Shown here piece after piece: positions 15,160-23,551 of a stretch of DNA of 64,000 bases. Numbering within the stretch: position 1 is the stretch's first letter; every line of letters starts with the position of its first letter. This DNA is from Armatimonadota bacterium. GTDB taxonomy: Bacteria; Armatimonadota; Zipacnadia; Zipacnadales; JABUFB01. Below the pieces are notes generated by a model that made no database searches, had not been told where the DNA came from, and worked only from the letters and a program-made list of their open reading frames with translations. The position numbers and the translations under genes are program-made. The stretch spans positions 62,001 through 126,000 of the forward strand of contig JABUFB010000006.1 in NCBI GenBank assembly GCA_013314775.1, written 5' to 3'.

Positions 15160-16233
15160 ATGAACTCGCATGAACGCGTGATGACTGCTCTGGACTTCGG
15201 CATTCCCGATCGGGTGCCCCGGTTCGACAGCTTCTGGCCCGAATGGATCCAGGCGTGGCGTCACCAACGGCCGGAACTCGGCGATGTCTCGCCGGAGGAC
15301 CACTTCGGTGTGGATATCTACATCGCGGTGGGTGATGAGACCCTCTGCCCAAGCCGGGCGGAAATCATCGCTCAGACCGAGACCAGCCTGACCCGCCGCG
15401 ACGGGTGGGGGCGCGTCATCCGCACCATCCCGGGCGGGTTCTTCTACGAGCAACTGGAGAGCGCCCTGAAAAGCCCCGGCGACCTGGATTCCCTGCCTAT
15501 CGATCCGCCCGATCTGGAGTCGCGTTACGCCGAACTCGATGCCCGCATGTCCGAACTGAAACAGCGCTTCTGCGTTTTCGCGAAAGTCGGCGGCCCTTTC
15601 ATCCGCTCCGGTTTTGTGCGGGGTGATGTTGCTTATCTGATGGACATGGCCGAGGACCCGGATTTCGCCGCAGAATTGACCATGCGCATCGCGGATCATC
15701 TCATCGCGATTGGCCTCGAGGAGCTGCGGCGCTGGGACCTGTACTCCTCGGGCGTCTGGATTTACGATGACATGGCCTCCAACTCCGGCCCCATGTTCTC
15801 GCCGCGCACTGCCGAGAAAGTGCTGGTTCCAGCGTGGGCGAAGATGGTCCGGGCGTTCAAGGACGCCGGTGCACGCAAGGTCATCCTGCACAGTGACGGC
15901 AATATCGGGCCTTTGCTGGACGTCTTCATCGACATCGGCTTCGACGGCATCAACCCGGTCGAACCCAAGGCCGGTCTGAACCCCCTGGAACTGCGCCGCA
16001 AGTACGGGAAGAAGCTTGCGCTACTGGGCGGCGTGTGCAATGCTTTCGTGCTGCCCCGGGGGTGCCCGGATGAACTGCGCGCCCACGTGCTCGAGGTGCT
16101 GTCCGCGGGAGTTGAGGGCGGTCTGGTTATCGGCACCCACAGCATCGGTCCGGACATCAGCATCGAGACCTATGAGCAATATGCTCATCTGCTGGATGAG
16201 CTCGCGACGTACCCCATGTCTCTACCCGTCTGA
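15160..16233 (+). CDS. uroporphyrinogen decarboxylase (URO-D)-fold protein, HSDG variant
   Basis: A 357-residue TIM-barrel protein of the URO-D/methyltransferase superfamily. The N-terminus MNSHERVMTALDFGIPDRVP is the usual start of this group. The strand carrying metal ligands in MtaA/CmuA-type corrinoid methyltransferases (HxCG) reads VILHSDGNIG here (His244, Asp246), so one Cys ligand is replaced by Asp. True heme-pathway HemE is unlikely: its N-terminal Arg signature is absent and other URO-D-like paralogues occur nearby. It is followed by ceramidase-like and LysE genes, suggesting a catabolic operon. It starts at ATG 15160 with GGGAGG upstream. Confidence 0.85.
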   Translation: MNSHERVMTALDFGIPDRVPRFDSFWPEWIQAWRHQRPELGDVSPEDHFGVDIYIAVGDETLCPSRAEIIAQTETSLTRRDGWGRVIRTIPGGFFYEQLESALKSPGDLDSLPIDPPDLESRYAELDARMSELKQRFCVFAKVGGPFIRSGFVRGDVAYLMDMAEDPDFAAELTMRIADHLIAIGLEELRRWDLYSSGVWIYDDMASNSGPMFSPRTAEKVLVPAWAKMVRAFKDAGARKVILHSDGNIGPLLDVFIDIGFDGINPVEPKAGLNPLELRRKYGKKLALLGGVCNAFVLPRGCPDELRAHVLEVLSAGVEGGLVIGTHSIGPDISIETYEQYAHLLDELATYPMSLPV

Positions 16234-16287
16234 GGGCGCTTGAGCGACCCGTGCACGGAGAGTTCGAGTGAAAAGGAGTCCGCAATC

Positions 16288-17721
16288 ATGAAAGTGGGTT
16301 TCGCCCGAGCCGACGTGACCCCGGCAATCGGTAAGGAAGTCCCCGGTAGTCTCTGCAAACGATTCAGCACAAGCTTCCACGATCCGCTTTACGCCTCCGC
16401 CATGGTCATCGAAGACGGCGCCAACCGAGTGGCGCTGGTGGGTCTGGACAACCTTTCTGTGCGGGCATCGGTGGTGAAGGCCGCGCGGGAGATCATCGAG
16501 GCGAAGACGGGAATCCCCGGCGGGAACGTGATGGTCGGCTGTTCGCATACTCACGCAGGCGGGCCCGGCATGGGGGCGCTTCCCGGTGAGTTCTCCCGGG
16601 CGTCCGACCCGGAACTTTGCGAACGCCTGGCCCAGGAGCACGCAACATCCGCAGACCCGTGCTACCTGGAGGAACTCAAGGGGCAGATCGCCAGCGCGGT
16701 CATCACGGCCGACCAGCGCAAGCAGGAGGCCGTATTGCACGTAGGCCGGGGTTGCGAGAAGACCGTGGCCTTCAACCGCCGGTTCGTCATGAAAGACGGG
16801 TCGCAGATGACCCACCCCGGCAAAGGCAATCCGGACATCGTGGGGCCCGCCGGACCCGTGGACCCGGAAGTCGGCGTTCTCAGCGCCTGGACCCCCGACC
16901 GCAGGTTCCTGGGCGCACTCGTCAATTTCACTCTCCACGGCACGGTGGGCACAGGAGGGATCAGTTCCGACTGGATTCACTACATGCGCGAGACGGTCAC
17001 CCGGGTCATGGACCCGGAGTCCGTGGTGGTCTTCCTCAACGGCGCCTGCGGCGATGTGACCCAGGTGGATAACCTGTCCATGCAGGAATCCGAGTTCGGC
17101 GAAAAGTGGGCCCGGCGGATCGGGACAAAAGTGGGTGCCGAGGCGCTGAAAGTCATCGCGGATGCTGAACCCGGCGAAATGACGCCCGTCGCGGCAAGAC
17201 AGAAGACGATCAAGATCAAGACCCGTGAAGTCGGACAGGAGCGTTACGAACAGGCCCTGCGAGACATTGACGACCCCGATATCTCCGAGACAGACAAGAT
17301 CTACATCCGCGACCTCATCCTCCTGCACGAGCAGAACAAGTGGGAGCCCGAAGTGGACTGCGAGATTCAGGCTATCCAGGTGGGCCCCGTGGTTTACCTG
17401 GCCAACCCTGCCGAGTACTTCTGCCAGTTCGGCTTGAACATCAAGGAGCGCTCGCCTTTCCCCTTCACCTACGTCGTCGAGCTTGCAAACGGGTGCATCG
17501 GCTATGTGCCTACGGCTGAAGCGCTGGGCCCGAGGGGTGGCGGATACGAGCCGCGCCTTGCCATGAGCAGCAAGCTTGTCCCCGATGCCGGGAAGATGAT
17601 CGAGGACGCATCGGTGGAACTGGCCCAGTCCCTCACTCCCGGCGACATCCCGCCGAGGCCCACGGTGCCTCACGTCGGGACACCCTGGGGCTGGGGAGCA
17701 TCCAAGTCCAGCACCACTTGA
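16288..17721 (+). CDS. neutral/alkaline ceramidase-like hydrolase
   Basis: A 477-residue protein similar to the N-terminal catalytic region of neutral/alkaline non-lysosomal ceramidases. It opens MKVGFARADVTPAIGKEVPG and has the metal-site motif GGNVMVGCSHTHAGGPGMGA (paired His) plus NGACGDVTQVDN. No signal peptide is visible, so it is probably cytosolic, as in many uncharacterised ceramidase-like proteins of Planctomycetota and Armatimonadota, where the substrate is unlikely to be ceramide. Start 16288 has AAAAGGAG upstream and marks the start of similarity; the longer frame to 16240 is not needed. Confidence 0.82.
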   Translation: MKVGFARADVTPAIGKEVPGSLCKRFSTSFHDPLYASAMVIEDGANRVALVGLDNLSVRASVVKAAREIIEAKTGIPGGNVMVGCSHTHAGGPGMGALPGEFSRASDPELCERLAQEHATSADPCYLEELKGQIASAVITADQRKQEAVLHVGRGCEKTVAFNRRFVMKDGSQMTHPGKGNPDIVGPAGPVDPEVGVLSAWTPDRRFLGALVNFTLHGTVGTGGISSDWIHYMRETVTRVMDPESVVVFLNGACGDVTQVDNLSMQESEFGEKWARRIGTKVGAEALKVIADAEPGEMTPVAARQKTIKIKTREVGQERYEQALRDIDDPDISETDKIYIRDLILLHEQNKWEPEVDCEIQAIQVGPVVYLANPAEYFCQFGLNIKERSPFPFTYVVELANGCIGYVPTAEALGPRGGGYEPRLAMSSKLVPDAGKMIEDASVELAQSLTPGDIPPRPTVPHVGTPWGWGASKSSTT

Positions 17722-17737
17722 TTCCGGAGGAAGCACC

Positions 17738-18439
17738 GTGTCCGACCCTGCACCCCGGCGCATCTTGGGGAAGCTGTTCCTGCTGGCCTTTATCACTGGA
17801 TTCAGTGGGGCCATCATGCCTGGTCCCCTGCTGGTGGCCACCATCGGCCAGACCACCGTGCAAGGGTTCCGCGCGGTGATCGGCCTCATCACAGGACACG
17901 CGATCCTGGAACTCGTGATCGTGGGGCTGCTGGTGAGTGGGTTGCAGGCAGTGATCAACCGGCCCAGAGTGCGGGGCGGGATTGGTCTCGTGGGCGGCGC
18001 GGCGTTGCTGTGGATGGGCTGGGATATGATCGCCCATGCCGCTGACACTTCAATCAAAATGCAGGCGGGTCAGGGCGCGTATTCGTGGGCGCAACTGCTG
18101 ATCTGGGGAGCGGGGCTGTGCGCGGCGAACCCGTATTTCACGGGCTGGTGGGCAACAATAGGCGCGGGGCAACTGGCGCACATGGCCCCGCGCAGCCTCA
18201 CGGAGTACCTCGCCTTCTACCTGGGACACGAGGCGTCAGATTACGTCTGGTATTCCGTCGTGGGCCTGCTGATCGTAAGCGGCAAGGACTTCCTGCTGCA
18301 GAACGTGGCGATCTACCACGGCGTGATCTACACCTGTGGGATCGTGATACTGCTGCTGGGGCTTTGGTTCGTGTACACGGGGATCCGGTTCGTGTCGGGG
18401 AGGGTCAACGTCGGCAGCGACGAGGCAGTGGAAGGGTGA
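17738..18439 (+). CDS. LysE-family translocator
   Basis: A 233-residue inner-membrane exporter. It shows the family hallmarks GFSGAIMPGPLLVATIGQTT (GxxPGP in helix 1), GLITGHAILELVIVGLLVSG and a C-terminal pair of helices; six hydrophobic segments in all. LysE/RhtB proteins export amino acids and related metabolites. It starts at GTG 17738 with GGAGGAAG upstream, 16 bp after the ceramidase-like gene, so the three genes from 15160 form an operon. Confidence 0.85.
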   Translation: MSDPAPRRILGKLFLLAFITGFSGAIMPGPLLVATIGQTTVQGFRAVIGLITGHAILELVIVGLLVSGLQAVINRPRVRGGIGLVGGAALLWMGWDMIAHAADTSIKMQAGQGAYSWAQLLIWGAGLCAANPYFTGWWATIGAGQLAHMAPRSLTEYLAFYLGHEASDYVWYSVVGLLIVSGKDFLLQNVAIYHGVIYTCGIVILLLGLWFVYTGIRFVSGRVNVGSDEAVEG

Positions 18440-18472
18440 TGGCGACAGAATCACCTGCAGCCGCAATACTTT

Positions 18473-18544
18473 GTGGGAGCGGGCTTGTTCGCGAACGTCT
18501 TCGACCGACACGGCTAACGACTTCGCGGGCAAGCCCGTACCCAC
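18473..18544. repeat. REP-like inverted repeat
   Basis: The left arm (18473-18495) begins GTGGGAGCGGGCTTG and ends TCGCGAA. The right arm (18522-18544) is its near-exact inverse (TTCGCGGGCAAGCCCGTACC, then CAC), with 19 of 23 bases identical between arms. The 26-base spacer is unpaired. Each arm closely resembles, from memory, the REP element common in Pseudomonas genomes. It lies between convergent LysE and TauE genes. Confidence 0.75.
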
Positions 18545-18578
18545 AAGCACACTGAACGTATCCGCCTTGCCGTCCCCC

Positions 18579-18998
18579 CTACCCCGCCTTGCCGCCGCCG
18601 AAGAGCTTCACCACAAGGTCCCACGCCCCCGACCACTGCAGCCCCGAGATCACCATCACCAGCCCGAAAATCCGCTTCAGCACCGGCCCCGGCAGGTGCT
18701 CGGCAAGGGGCACGCCGATGAAGACCGTCCCCAGCACCGCACCGATGGCCAGGCATGCGGCGAGGGACAGGTCCACATTGCCGTTGAGATGATGCCGCCA
18801 CGACCCTGCAAGGGCCGAAGGGATCATGACCGCGAGAGAGGTGCCGATGGCCACCTTGATGCCGTCCGGGCCCGTCTTCCACAGGAGCACGATGAGCGGG
18901 ACCATGATGATCCCGCCACCAATGCCGATAAGTCCGGAGAATGCCCCTACCGCCAACCCTACGGCCAGATACTGCGCCCACGCGATGATTGCAGCCAA
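18579..18998 (-). CDS. TauE/SafE-family permease, half-size
   Basis: A 139-residue membrane protein with the TauE/SafE glycine-rich motif GAFSGLIGIGGGIIMVPLIV in helix 1 and about four hydrophobic segments. Full TauE/SafE exporters (240-260 residues) contain two such repeats; this protein has one and must function as a dimer if active. Single-repeat members exist, and both ends look intact (ATG start, charged C-terminus), so it is probably not a truncation. Anion (sulfite, sulfoacetate or similar) export is the family role; the substrate is unknown. Confidence 0.8.
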   Translation of the reverse strand: MAAIIAWAQYLAVGLAVGAFSGLIGIGGGIIMVPLIVLLWKTGPDGIKVAIGTSLAVMIPSALAGSWRHHLNGNVDLSLAACLAIGAVLGTVFIGVPLAEHLPGPVLKRIFGLVMVISGLQWSGAWDLVVKLFGGGKAG

Positions 18999-19023
18999 GG
19001 TCAGATTCCTTCCTTCCGCCTAC

Positions 19024-20019
19024 TCAGCCTTGTAGGGCCGCCTGCGCTTGTGCCCAGGTGAGAATACCGTTCTTCGCCCCCAGCACCTGCACGACCGACG
19101 CCGCATTTGCGGTTCCGATGCGCATGGCCTGTCCCAGGTCCAGCCCTCGGTGCAGGCCAACAGCGCAGGCGGACGCGAAGGCGTCTCCCGCGCCCACCGT
19201 GCTGACCACCGGGCCCTCAATGATCGGGACCTTCCAGTGTCCGCCGGCGTTCATGCCCTCGCTGCCCTCGCTGCCGTAGGTGATCACCACATTGGCGCAC
19301 CCCGCGTCCAGCAGCATCTTCAGCATCCGCTCCTCGTCCCCCGGGCCGCGGTCAGGCGGAACCCCGGTGATCTCGTAAGCTTCGGAGCGATTACACACCA
19401 GCAGCGTGACGTGGCGGAGCATTGGCGCCAGTCCGTCCATGCCCAATGCCCGCTGTTCCTTGCCGGGGTTGAGCGCAACGCGAATACCCCGTTCGCCACA
19501 GAACTCCACGATCCGCGCAAAGACCGCTGCAGTCTCACCCGCCATGGAGTTCATATAGACCCAGGATGTCCGCGCCAGGTGATCCCAGTCGATCTCAGAC
19601 TCCCGCAGGAAGGCGCTGGCGCCCCGGTAGACCAGGATCGTGCGGTCTCCGGTGAAGCCGGTGATGATCACCGAATACCCGGTCCGGTGCTCGGAGTCGC
19701 GCACTACCCCGCCGGTCTCGATGCCGTCGCGCGCCATGCCCTCGAGGACCCGATCGCCCGGCCCGTCCATGCCGATCTTCGTGACAATTCCGGTCTTCAG
19801 TCCCATCCGCGCGAAGGTTACAGCGGTGTTGGTGGCGCCGCCGCCAGTGTCGATATGCACGTCGCCCACGCGTATCTTCGCGCCGTATTCCAGGGCCAGG
19901 TAGGCGATCTCCTGCTGTCGGTCCTCGACGCGAAACAGTTGCGCGTCAGGGACGCTGATAAAGACATCCTCGGTCGCACTGCCCACGCAGGTGAAATCCC
20001 GATGCATGTGCTGTGTCAT
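19024..20019 (-). CDS. PfkB-family carbohydrate/nucleoside kinase
   Basis: A 331-residue ribokinase-fold enzyme. Substrate-side motif 1 is GGGATNTAVTFARMGLKTGI, and the catalytic motif 2 is VVSTVGAGDAFASACAVGLH, with the catalytic Asp in GAGDAF. It phosphorylates a sugar, sugar acid or nucleoside using ATP. Start 20019 (MTQHMHRDF) is preferred because the promoter at 20073-20101 leaves only a few bases before the longer 20061 start. Neighbours (Gfo/Idh/MocA enzyme on the other strand, exporters) suggest sugar or cyclitol use. Confidence 0.88.
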   Translation of the reverse strand: MTQHMHRDFTCVGSATEDVFISVPDAQLFRVEDRQQEIAYLALEYGAKIRVGDVHIDTGGGATNTAVTFARMGLKTGIVTKIGMDGPGDRVLEGMARDGIETGGVVRDSEHRTGYSVIITGFTGDRTILVYRGASAFLRESEIDWDHLARTSWVYMNSMAGETAAVFARIVEFCGERGIRVALNPGKEQRALGMDGLAPMLRHVTLLVCNRSEAYEITGVPPDRGPGDEERMLKMLLDAGCANVVITYGSEGSEGMNAGGHWKVPIIEGPVVSTVGAGDAFASACAVGLHRGLDLGQAMRIGTANAASVVQVLGAKNGILTWAQAQAALQG

Positions 20020-20072
20020 GTTGGTCACGTCTTCCGGATAGTGGTCTGCCACTGGATTCACGCCTGCGGGTA

Positions 20073-20101
20073 ACTATGCAAGGACCGGCGAGGGCTGTCA
20101 A
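20073..20101 (-). promoter_or_regulatory. sigma70-like promoter for the PfkB kinase
   Basis: On the minus strand, TTGACA (20101-20096), a 17-bp spacer and CATAGT (20078-20073). Confidence 0.6.
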
Positions 20102-20207
20102 GCGCGGGCGCGGCTTCAGGCGGAGGTCCCCCCGCCGGCGCGGCGAACTGTCCCTCCTGCCGGGCTCACCCGGCACAATGCTTTCACACAGGAAGGGCAG
20201 ATGCGCG

Positions 20208-21206
20208 ATGGCTTCAGACATCATCCGCGTCGGCATGATCGGCTGCGGCGGCAACGCCCGCGGTCACATGAGGCGTCTGCTGGACATTGAGGGCGTCGAG
20301 ATCGTGGGGCTGTGCGACCCGTCCGAGGATGCGCGCAAGGCGTCGGTCGAGGCAAACCCGATCCTTGCCGATGTGCCGCAGTTCAGCGACTACCGCAAGC
20401 TCCTGGACACCGTCGAGATGGACGCGGTGGAAATCTCCACGCCGCACACCACCCACTTCGAGCAGATCATGGCCTGCCTTGATCGCGGCCTGCACGTGCT
20501 CACCGAAAAGCCCATGGTCTGCACCGTCCCCCACGCGAAGGAGGTCGTCGCGAAAGCCGAGGAGACCGGGCTCGTGGTTGGCGTCTCGTACCAGCGCCAC
20601 GTCATGGCCCCATATCGCTATTGCCGCGAGGTAATCGCCGGCGGCGAGATTGGCGCACCCCATTTCATCTCCTGCCTGCAGTCCCAGAACTGGTACCGTG
20701 GGCAGGTCGGCCGGGGCACGTGGCGCTCGAAGATGGCCCTGTCCGGCGGCGGCCAGCTCAATGATTCCGGCAGCCACCTGCTGGACATCGTCCTGTGGAT
20801 GACCGATCTGCAGCCATCGGAAGTCTTCGCGTACATCGATAATCTCGGTTCTGAAGTGGACATCCTCACCTCGATGAGCGTGAAGTTCGACGGCGGATGC
20901 CTGGCCAGTTTCTCCGTGGTGGGCCATGCGGTCAATTTCTTCGAAGAAATCACTATCTGGTGCGAAGACGGTACCCTCGCGATTCGCGGCAATGACGTCT
21001 GGCGCTGGGACGGCGGCGAAGAGCGCAAGATCGTCTCCGGGGAGGAGCTCGGCCGTACCTGGAACCCGGACCAGAACTTCATCGCCTCCATCCGCAATGA
21101 AGAGGAGATCCAGGCCCCCCCGTCGTGTGGCCTGCGAGTCATTCAGCTGACCGAGGCCGCGTGGCGATCGGGCGATACCGGCAAACCTGCGCCTGTAGTG
21201 CGTTGA
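20208..21206 (+). CDS. Gfo/Idh/MocA-family oxidoreductase
   Basis: A 332-residue dehydrogenase. The Rossmann motif VGMIGCGGNARGHMRRLL (GxGGxA) lies at residues 8-25 and the catalytic EKP lysine in VLTEKPMVCTV near 105. The C-terminal beta-sheet domain includes GGGQLNDSGSHLLDIVLWMT, where the SHxxD arrangement is usual for the family. The ATG at 20208 (MASDIIRVGM) is chosen; upstream codons in the same frame are low-complexity Arg-rich sequence. Substrate unknown; its pairing with the divergent PfkB kinase suggests a sugar or inositol route. Confidence 0.9.
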   Translation: MASDIIRVGMIGCGGNARGHMRRLLDIEGVEIVGLCDPSEDARKASVEANPILADVPQFSDYRKLLDTVEMDAVEISTPHTTHFEQIMACLDRGLHVLTEKPMVCTVPHAKEVVAKAEETGLVVGVSYQRHVMAPYRYCREVIAGGEIGAPHFISCLQSQNWYRGQVGRGTWRSKMALSGGGQLNDSGSHLLDIVLWMTDLQPSEVFAYIDNLGSEVDILTSMSVKFDGGCLASFSVVGHAVNFFEEITIWCEDGTLAIRGNDVWRWDGGEERKIVSGEELGRTWNPDQNFIASIRNEEEIQAPPSCGLRVIQLTEAAWRSGDTGKPAPVVR

Positions 21207-21244
21207 TCGCCGCTGACGGTGGACGGATGGGAGGTGGGTGAGCG

Positions 21245-21976
21245 ATGCGCAATGTCCTTGCAGTGTCCGCCTTGTTGATTGCCGGTGCGGTGGGCGCTCT
21301 GCCGGTGTCGAACCTGCGCGTGTTGCAGGGGTCCGTGGATTACCGGCCGGGGCGAGGCGGCCCCGGTTCCAGCGTGATCCGCCTGGAACTGCAGAACCTG
21401 TCGCAGGTGCCACTGGAGGGACTGCGGCTGCGCATGGTCTTCAGACGGACCCCTGTGCCTGCCGATGTCACTGAGGGCTGGCGCGCGCGCTACGTGGCCT
21501 TCGACCCCCCGCTGAAGCCGGGGGAAACGCGCACGGTGACCGTGAGCGAGACCGGGACAGCCCTGCATTCGCGCATCGAGATCACTCGGCTCTTCCCACT
21601 GCTTCAGGTGACGGTCCGCGGGCAGGCTTTGCAGAGCGAGATCGCTCCGTACCTCTGGCAGGGCAGCGTACACGGGGCTGTTGCGGAGATTGCCCGGGCC
21701 CTCGGCTGGCGAACGGAATGGAGCGACGCGTGGGCGATGGCCAGCATCATCGGCCCAGCCCACGCCCTGGTTCTTCAGGAGAACTCCCATTCCGCGGCAA
21801 TTGACGGCAAGCTCCTTCGTCTGCCCGGAAAGATGCGGGTGGCGCGCGGGAACCTGGTGGGTCCGCTTGCCGTTCCCTTGCGCGCCATGGGCCTGACCGT
21901 CGAGTACGATGAGGACCTCAACACCCTGAATATCGATCGCCCGGCGCAGGGGGAGGCCGCGTCCGGCCAGAGTTGA
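21245..21976 (+). CDS. exported protein with C-terminal copper-amine-oxidase-like stalk domain
   Basis: A 243-residue protein with a signal peptide (MRNVLAVSALLIAGAVGALP). A beta-sandwich-like domain (about 25-115, RLELQNLSQVPLEGLRLRMV) resembles the FxLYD/CARDB type. The C-terminal part SAAIDGKLLRLPGKMRVARG, then VPLRAMGLTVEYDEDLNTLN, is the typical stalk domain named after the N-terminus of copper amine oxidase, common in Firmicutes and Armatimonadota cell-surface proteins. Its stop overlaps the TTG start of the next gene (TTGA), so it belongs to the same operon as the nucleotidyltransferase-like, PqqD-like and radical SAM genes. Confidence 0.72.
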   Translation: MRNVLAVSALLIAGAVGALPVSNLRVLQGSVDYRPGRGGPGSSVIRLELQNLSQVPLEGLRLRMVFRRTPVPADVTEGWRARYVAFDPPLKPGETRTVTVSETGTALHSRIEITRLFPLLQVTVRGQALQSEIAPYLWQGSVHGAVAEIARALGWRTEWSDAWAMASIIGPAHALVLQENSHSAAIDGKLLRLPGKMRVARGNLVGPLAVPLRAMGLTVEYDEDLNTLNIDRPAQGEAASGQS

Positions 21977-23235
21977 CTCCCCCGAAGGCTGGTGCTACCT
22001 TACCCGCGCCGAGTTGCCTGACACTGATGCCGAGGGGAATGTGCGTGGACTTGCTGCTCTTGGGCCCGGGGCGCGAGAATCCGCGGCTGCGTCGCCTGGT
22101 AGAACTGCTGCACCCTTCGTGCGAGGCCGGTCAGGCAGCTTGCTGGTTGCGCGACGACCCGGACCTGTTCGACGCGGCCCGCAGGCAGAATGTGGCCGCG
22201 ATCATCGCCCACCGGTACTGGCCGGAACTGCAGCGCGAACTGCCGGAGGACCTGTTGGCGCGCTGGCGCAGCCTGCTGATGTCCGCCGCGATTGTGCCGA
22301 TGCACCGGCGTGCTGAAGCTCGGACCTGTCTCGCTGCGCTTGTGGATGCCGGGGCCACTCCCGTGGTCATGCGCGGTTTGTGGCTGGGGGAGGCGCTCTA
22401 CCCCGAGCCTGGACTGCGCCCGCACACGGACATGGACCTGCTGGTGCCGCTGGACCGGCTCAATGAGGCGCTTGACGCGCTGTCTGGTCTGGGGTACGCC
22501 CCTGTGGACCCGTTGCCCGTGGATCTGAGGCGGCTGAAGCGGCTGGTCGCGAGAGGCATCCGCAGCGATTTCAGCGGGGTCTGCCGTCCCGGGGCGAACG
22601 GGCTGCAGCTTTCCGTGGACCTGCACTACGCCCTGAGCGTAGTCGCTTACGGGTGGTGGCCCTGGGTCCCCAGCCCGCAAGAGGTCTACGAGCGCTCCAT
22701 ACCGTGGGATTTCCACGGCGTTTCGGTGCGCTGCCACGACCCGGCGATGGCCTTGCTGTCGCTGTGTGAGAATGTCCTGCGCCACGCCCTCGCGAGAGAG
22801 GGACGGGGCAACTGGCTAATTCGCTTCTACGACATCGCGCTTCTGTGTGGGACACTCTCTCCGGTGGACTGGGAGGTTTTCGCCGCGGATGCGCTTCAGT
22901 TTCGGCTTAACATCCCCTGCGGCCTGGCGCTGAGCACGGTTCAAGCCAACTGGGGCACGCCGCTGCCGGAGGGGCTTCTCGACCGCCTGCTGACGCCACG
23001 CGTCTCAGTGGCCGCGGCGAGATATGCGCTGAGTCGTCCAGTACTTGCGGGCCTGCACGGACGCAACGCAATGCTGTACTCGGCCTGTACCGGGTCCTTC
23101 CCCGGCGCACTGGCATACCTTGCCCGTAACGCCGGGCCCGGAATTGCCGACGTTCTCGGGCGTGTGGCCAGACGCATCACGCGTCGAAGCGCCGGTAGCG
23201 AGAGCGCCAGACAGCCGCCCAACAGACAGCACTAA
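21973..23235 (+). CDS. NTP_transf_5-like (uncharacterised nucleotidyltransferase) protein
   Basis: A 420-residue cytosolic protein matching the uncharacterised nucleotidyltransferase family often found beside PqqD-like and radical SAM genes in peptide-modification loci. The diagnostic middle motif is VMRGLWLGEALYPEPGLRPH followed by TDMDLLVP, with a D-x-D pair typical of nucleotidyltransferase metal binding. A later HY-x-L segment (LSVDLHYALSV) and helical C-terminus also fit. The start is uncertain: TTG 21973 is coupled to the upstream stop, with ATG 22027 and ATG 22039 as alternatives. It may transfer a nucleotide or phosphate to a peptide or carrier, which is inference. Confidence 0.75.
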   Translation: MTPPKAGATLPAPSCLTLMPRGMCVDLLLLGPGRENPRLRRLVELLHPSCEAGQAACWLRDDPDLFDAARRQNVAAIIAHRYWPELQRELPEDLLARWRSLLMSAAIVPMHRRAEARTCLAALVDAGATPVVMRGLWLGEALYPEPGLRPHTDMDLLVPLDRLNEALDALSGLGYAPVDPLPVDLRRLKRLVARGIRSDFSGVCRPGANGLQLSVDLHYALSVVAYGWWPWVPSPQEVYERSIPWDFHGVSVRCHDPAMALLSLCENVLRHALAREGRGNWLIRFYDIALLCGTLSPVDWEVFAADALQFRLNIPCGLALSTVQANWGTPLPEGLLDRLLTPRVSVAAARYALSRPVLAGLHGRNAMLYSACTGSFPGALAYLARNAGPGIADVLGRVARRITRRSAGSESARQPPNRQH

Positions 23236-23254
23236 TGCCCAGGGAGCACACCGA

Positions 23255-23524
23255 ATGCGTCAGAACCCAGACTTCATCGCCCGCCCGATTGCCGGCCAAC
23301 TGATGCTCGTCCCCATCGCTCGCGACGCCGTGTCGCTTGAGGGGATCCTCACACTCAACGAGGTAGGTGCACGTATCTGGGACCTGCTGGCCGAGTGCCG
23401 CGACGAGGCCGAGATCGCCTGCAGACTGGCTGAGGAGTACGAGGTGGACCAACCCCAGGCCTTGCAGGATGTTCGGGAACTGATCGGGCAACTGCGGCAG
23501 ATGAACGCCGTGCTGGATGACTGA
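23255..23524 (+). CDS. PqqD-family peptide chaperone / RiPP recognition element
   Basis: An 89-residue stand-alone PqqD-like protein. The family pattern is present: ISLNE-like core SLEGILTLNEVGARIWDLLA, then AEIACRLAEEYEVDQPQALQ, then the helix VRELIGQLRQMNAVLDD. Such domains bind the leader of a ribosomal peptide precursor and present it to a radical SAM enzyme. ATG 23255 follows AGGGAG. It lies 19 bp after the nucleotidyltransferase-like gene and 27 bp before the radical SAM gene, so the three are co-transcribed. Confidence 0.85.
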   Translation: MRQNPDFIARPIAGQLMLVPIARDAVSLEGILTLNEVGARIWDLLAECRDEAEIACRLAEEYEVDQPQALQDVRELIGQLRQMNAVLDD

Positions 23525-23551
23525 ATAGAGGGTAGGAGAGGACGCCCAAGC

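Noticed and set aside
16222-18057. Long open frame (about 610 codons) on the minus strand
   Set aside because: It is antisense to the ceramidase-like and LysE genes, which have clear domains and ribosome sites; the minus frame shows no family features.
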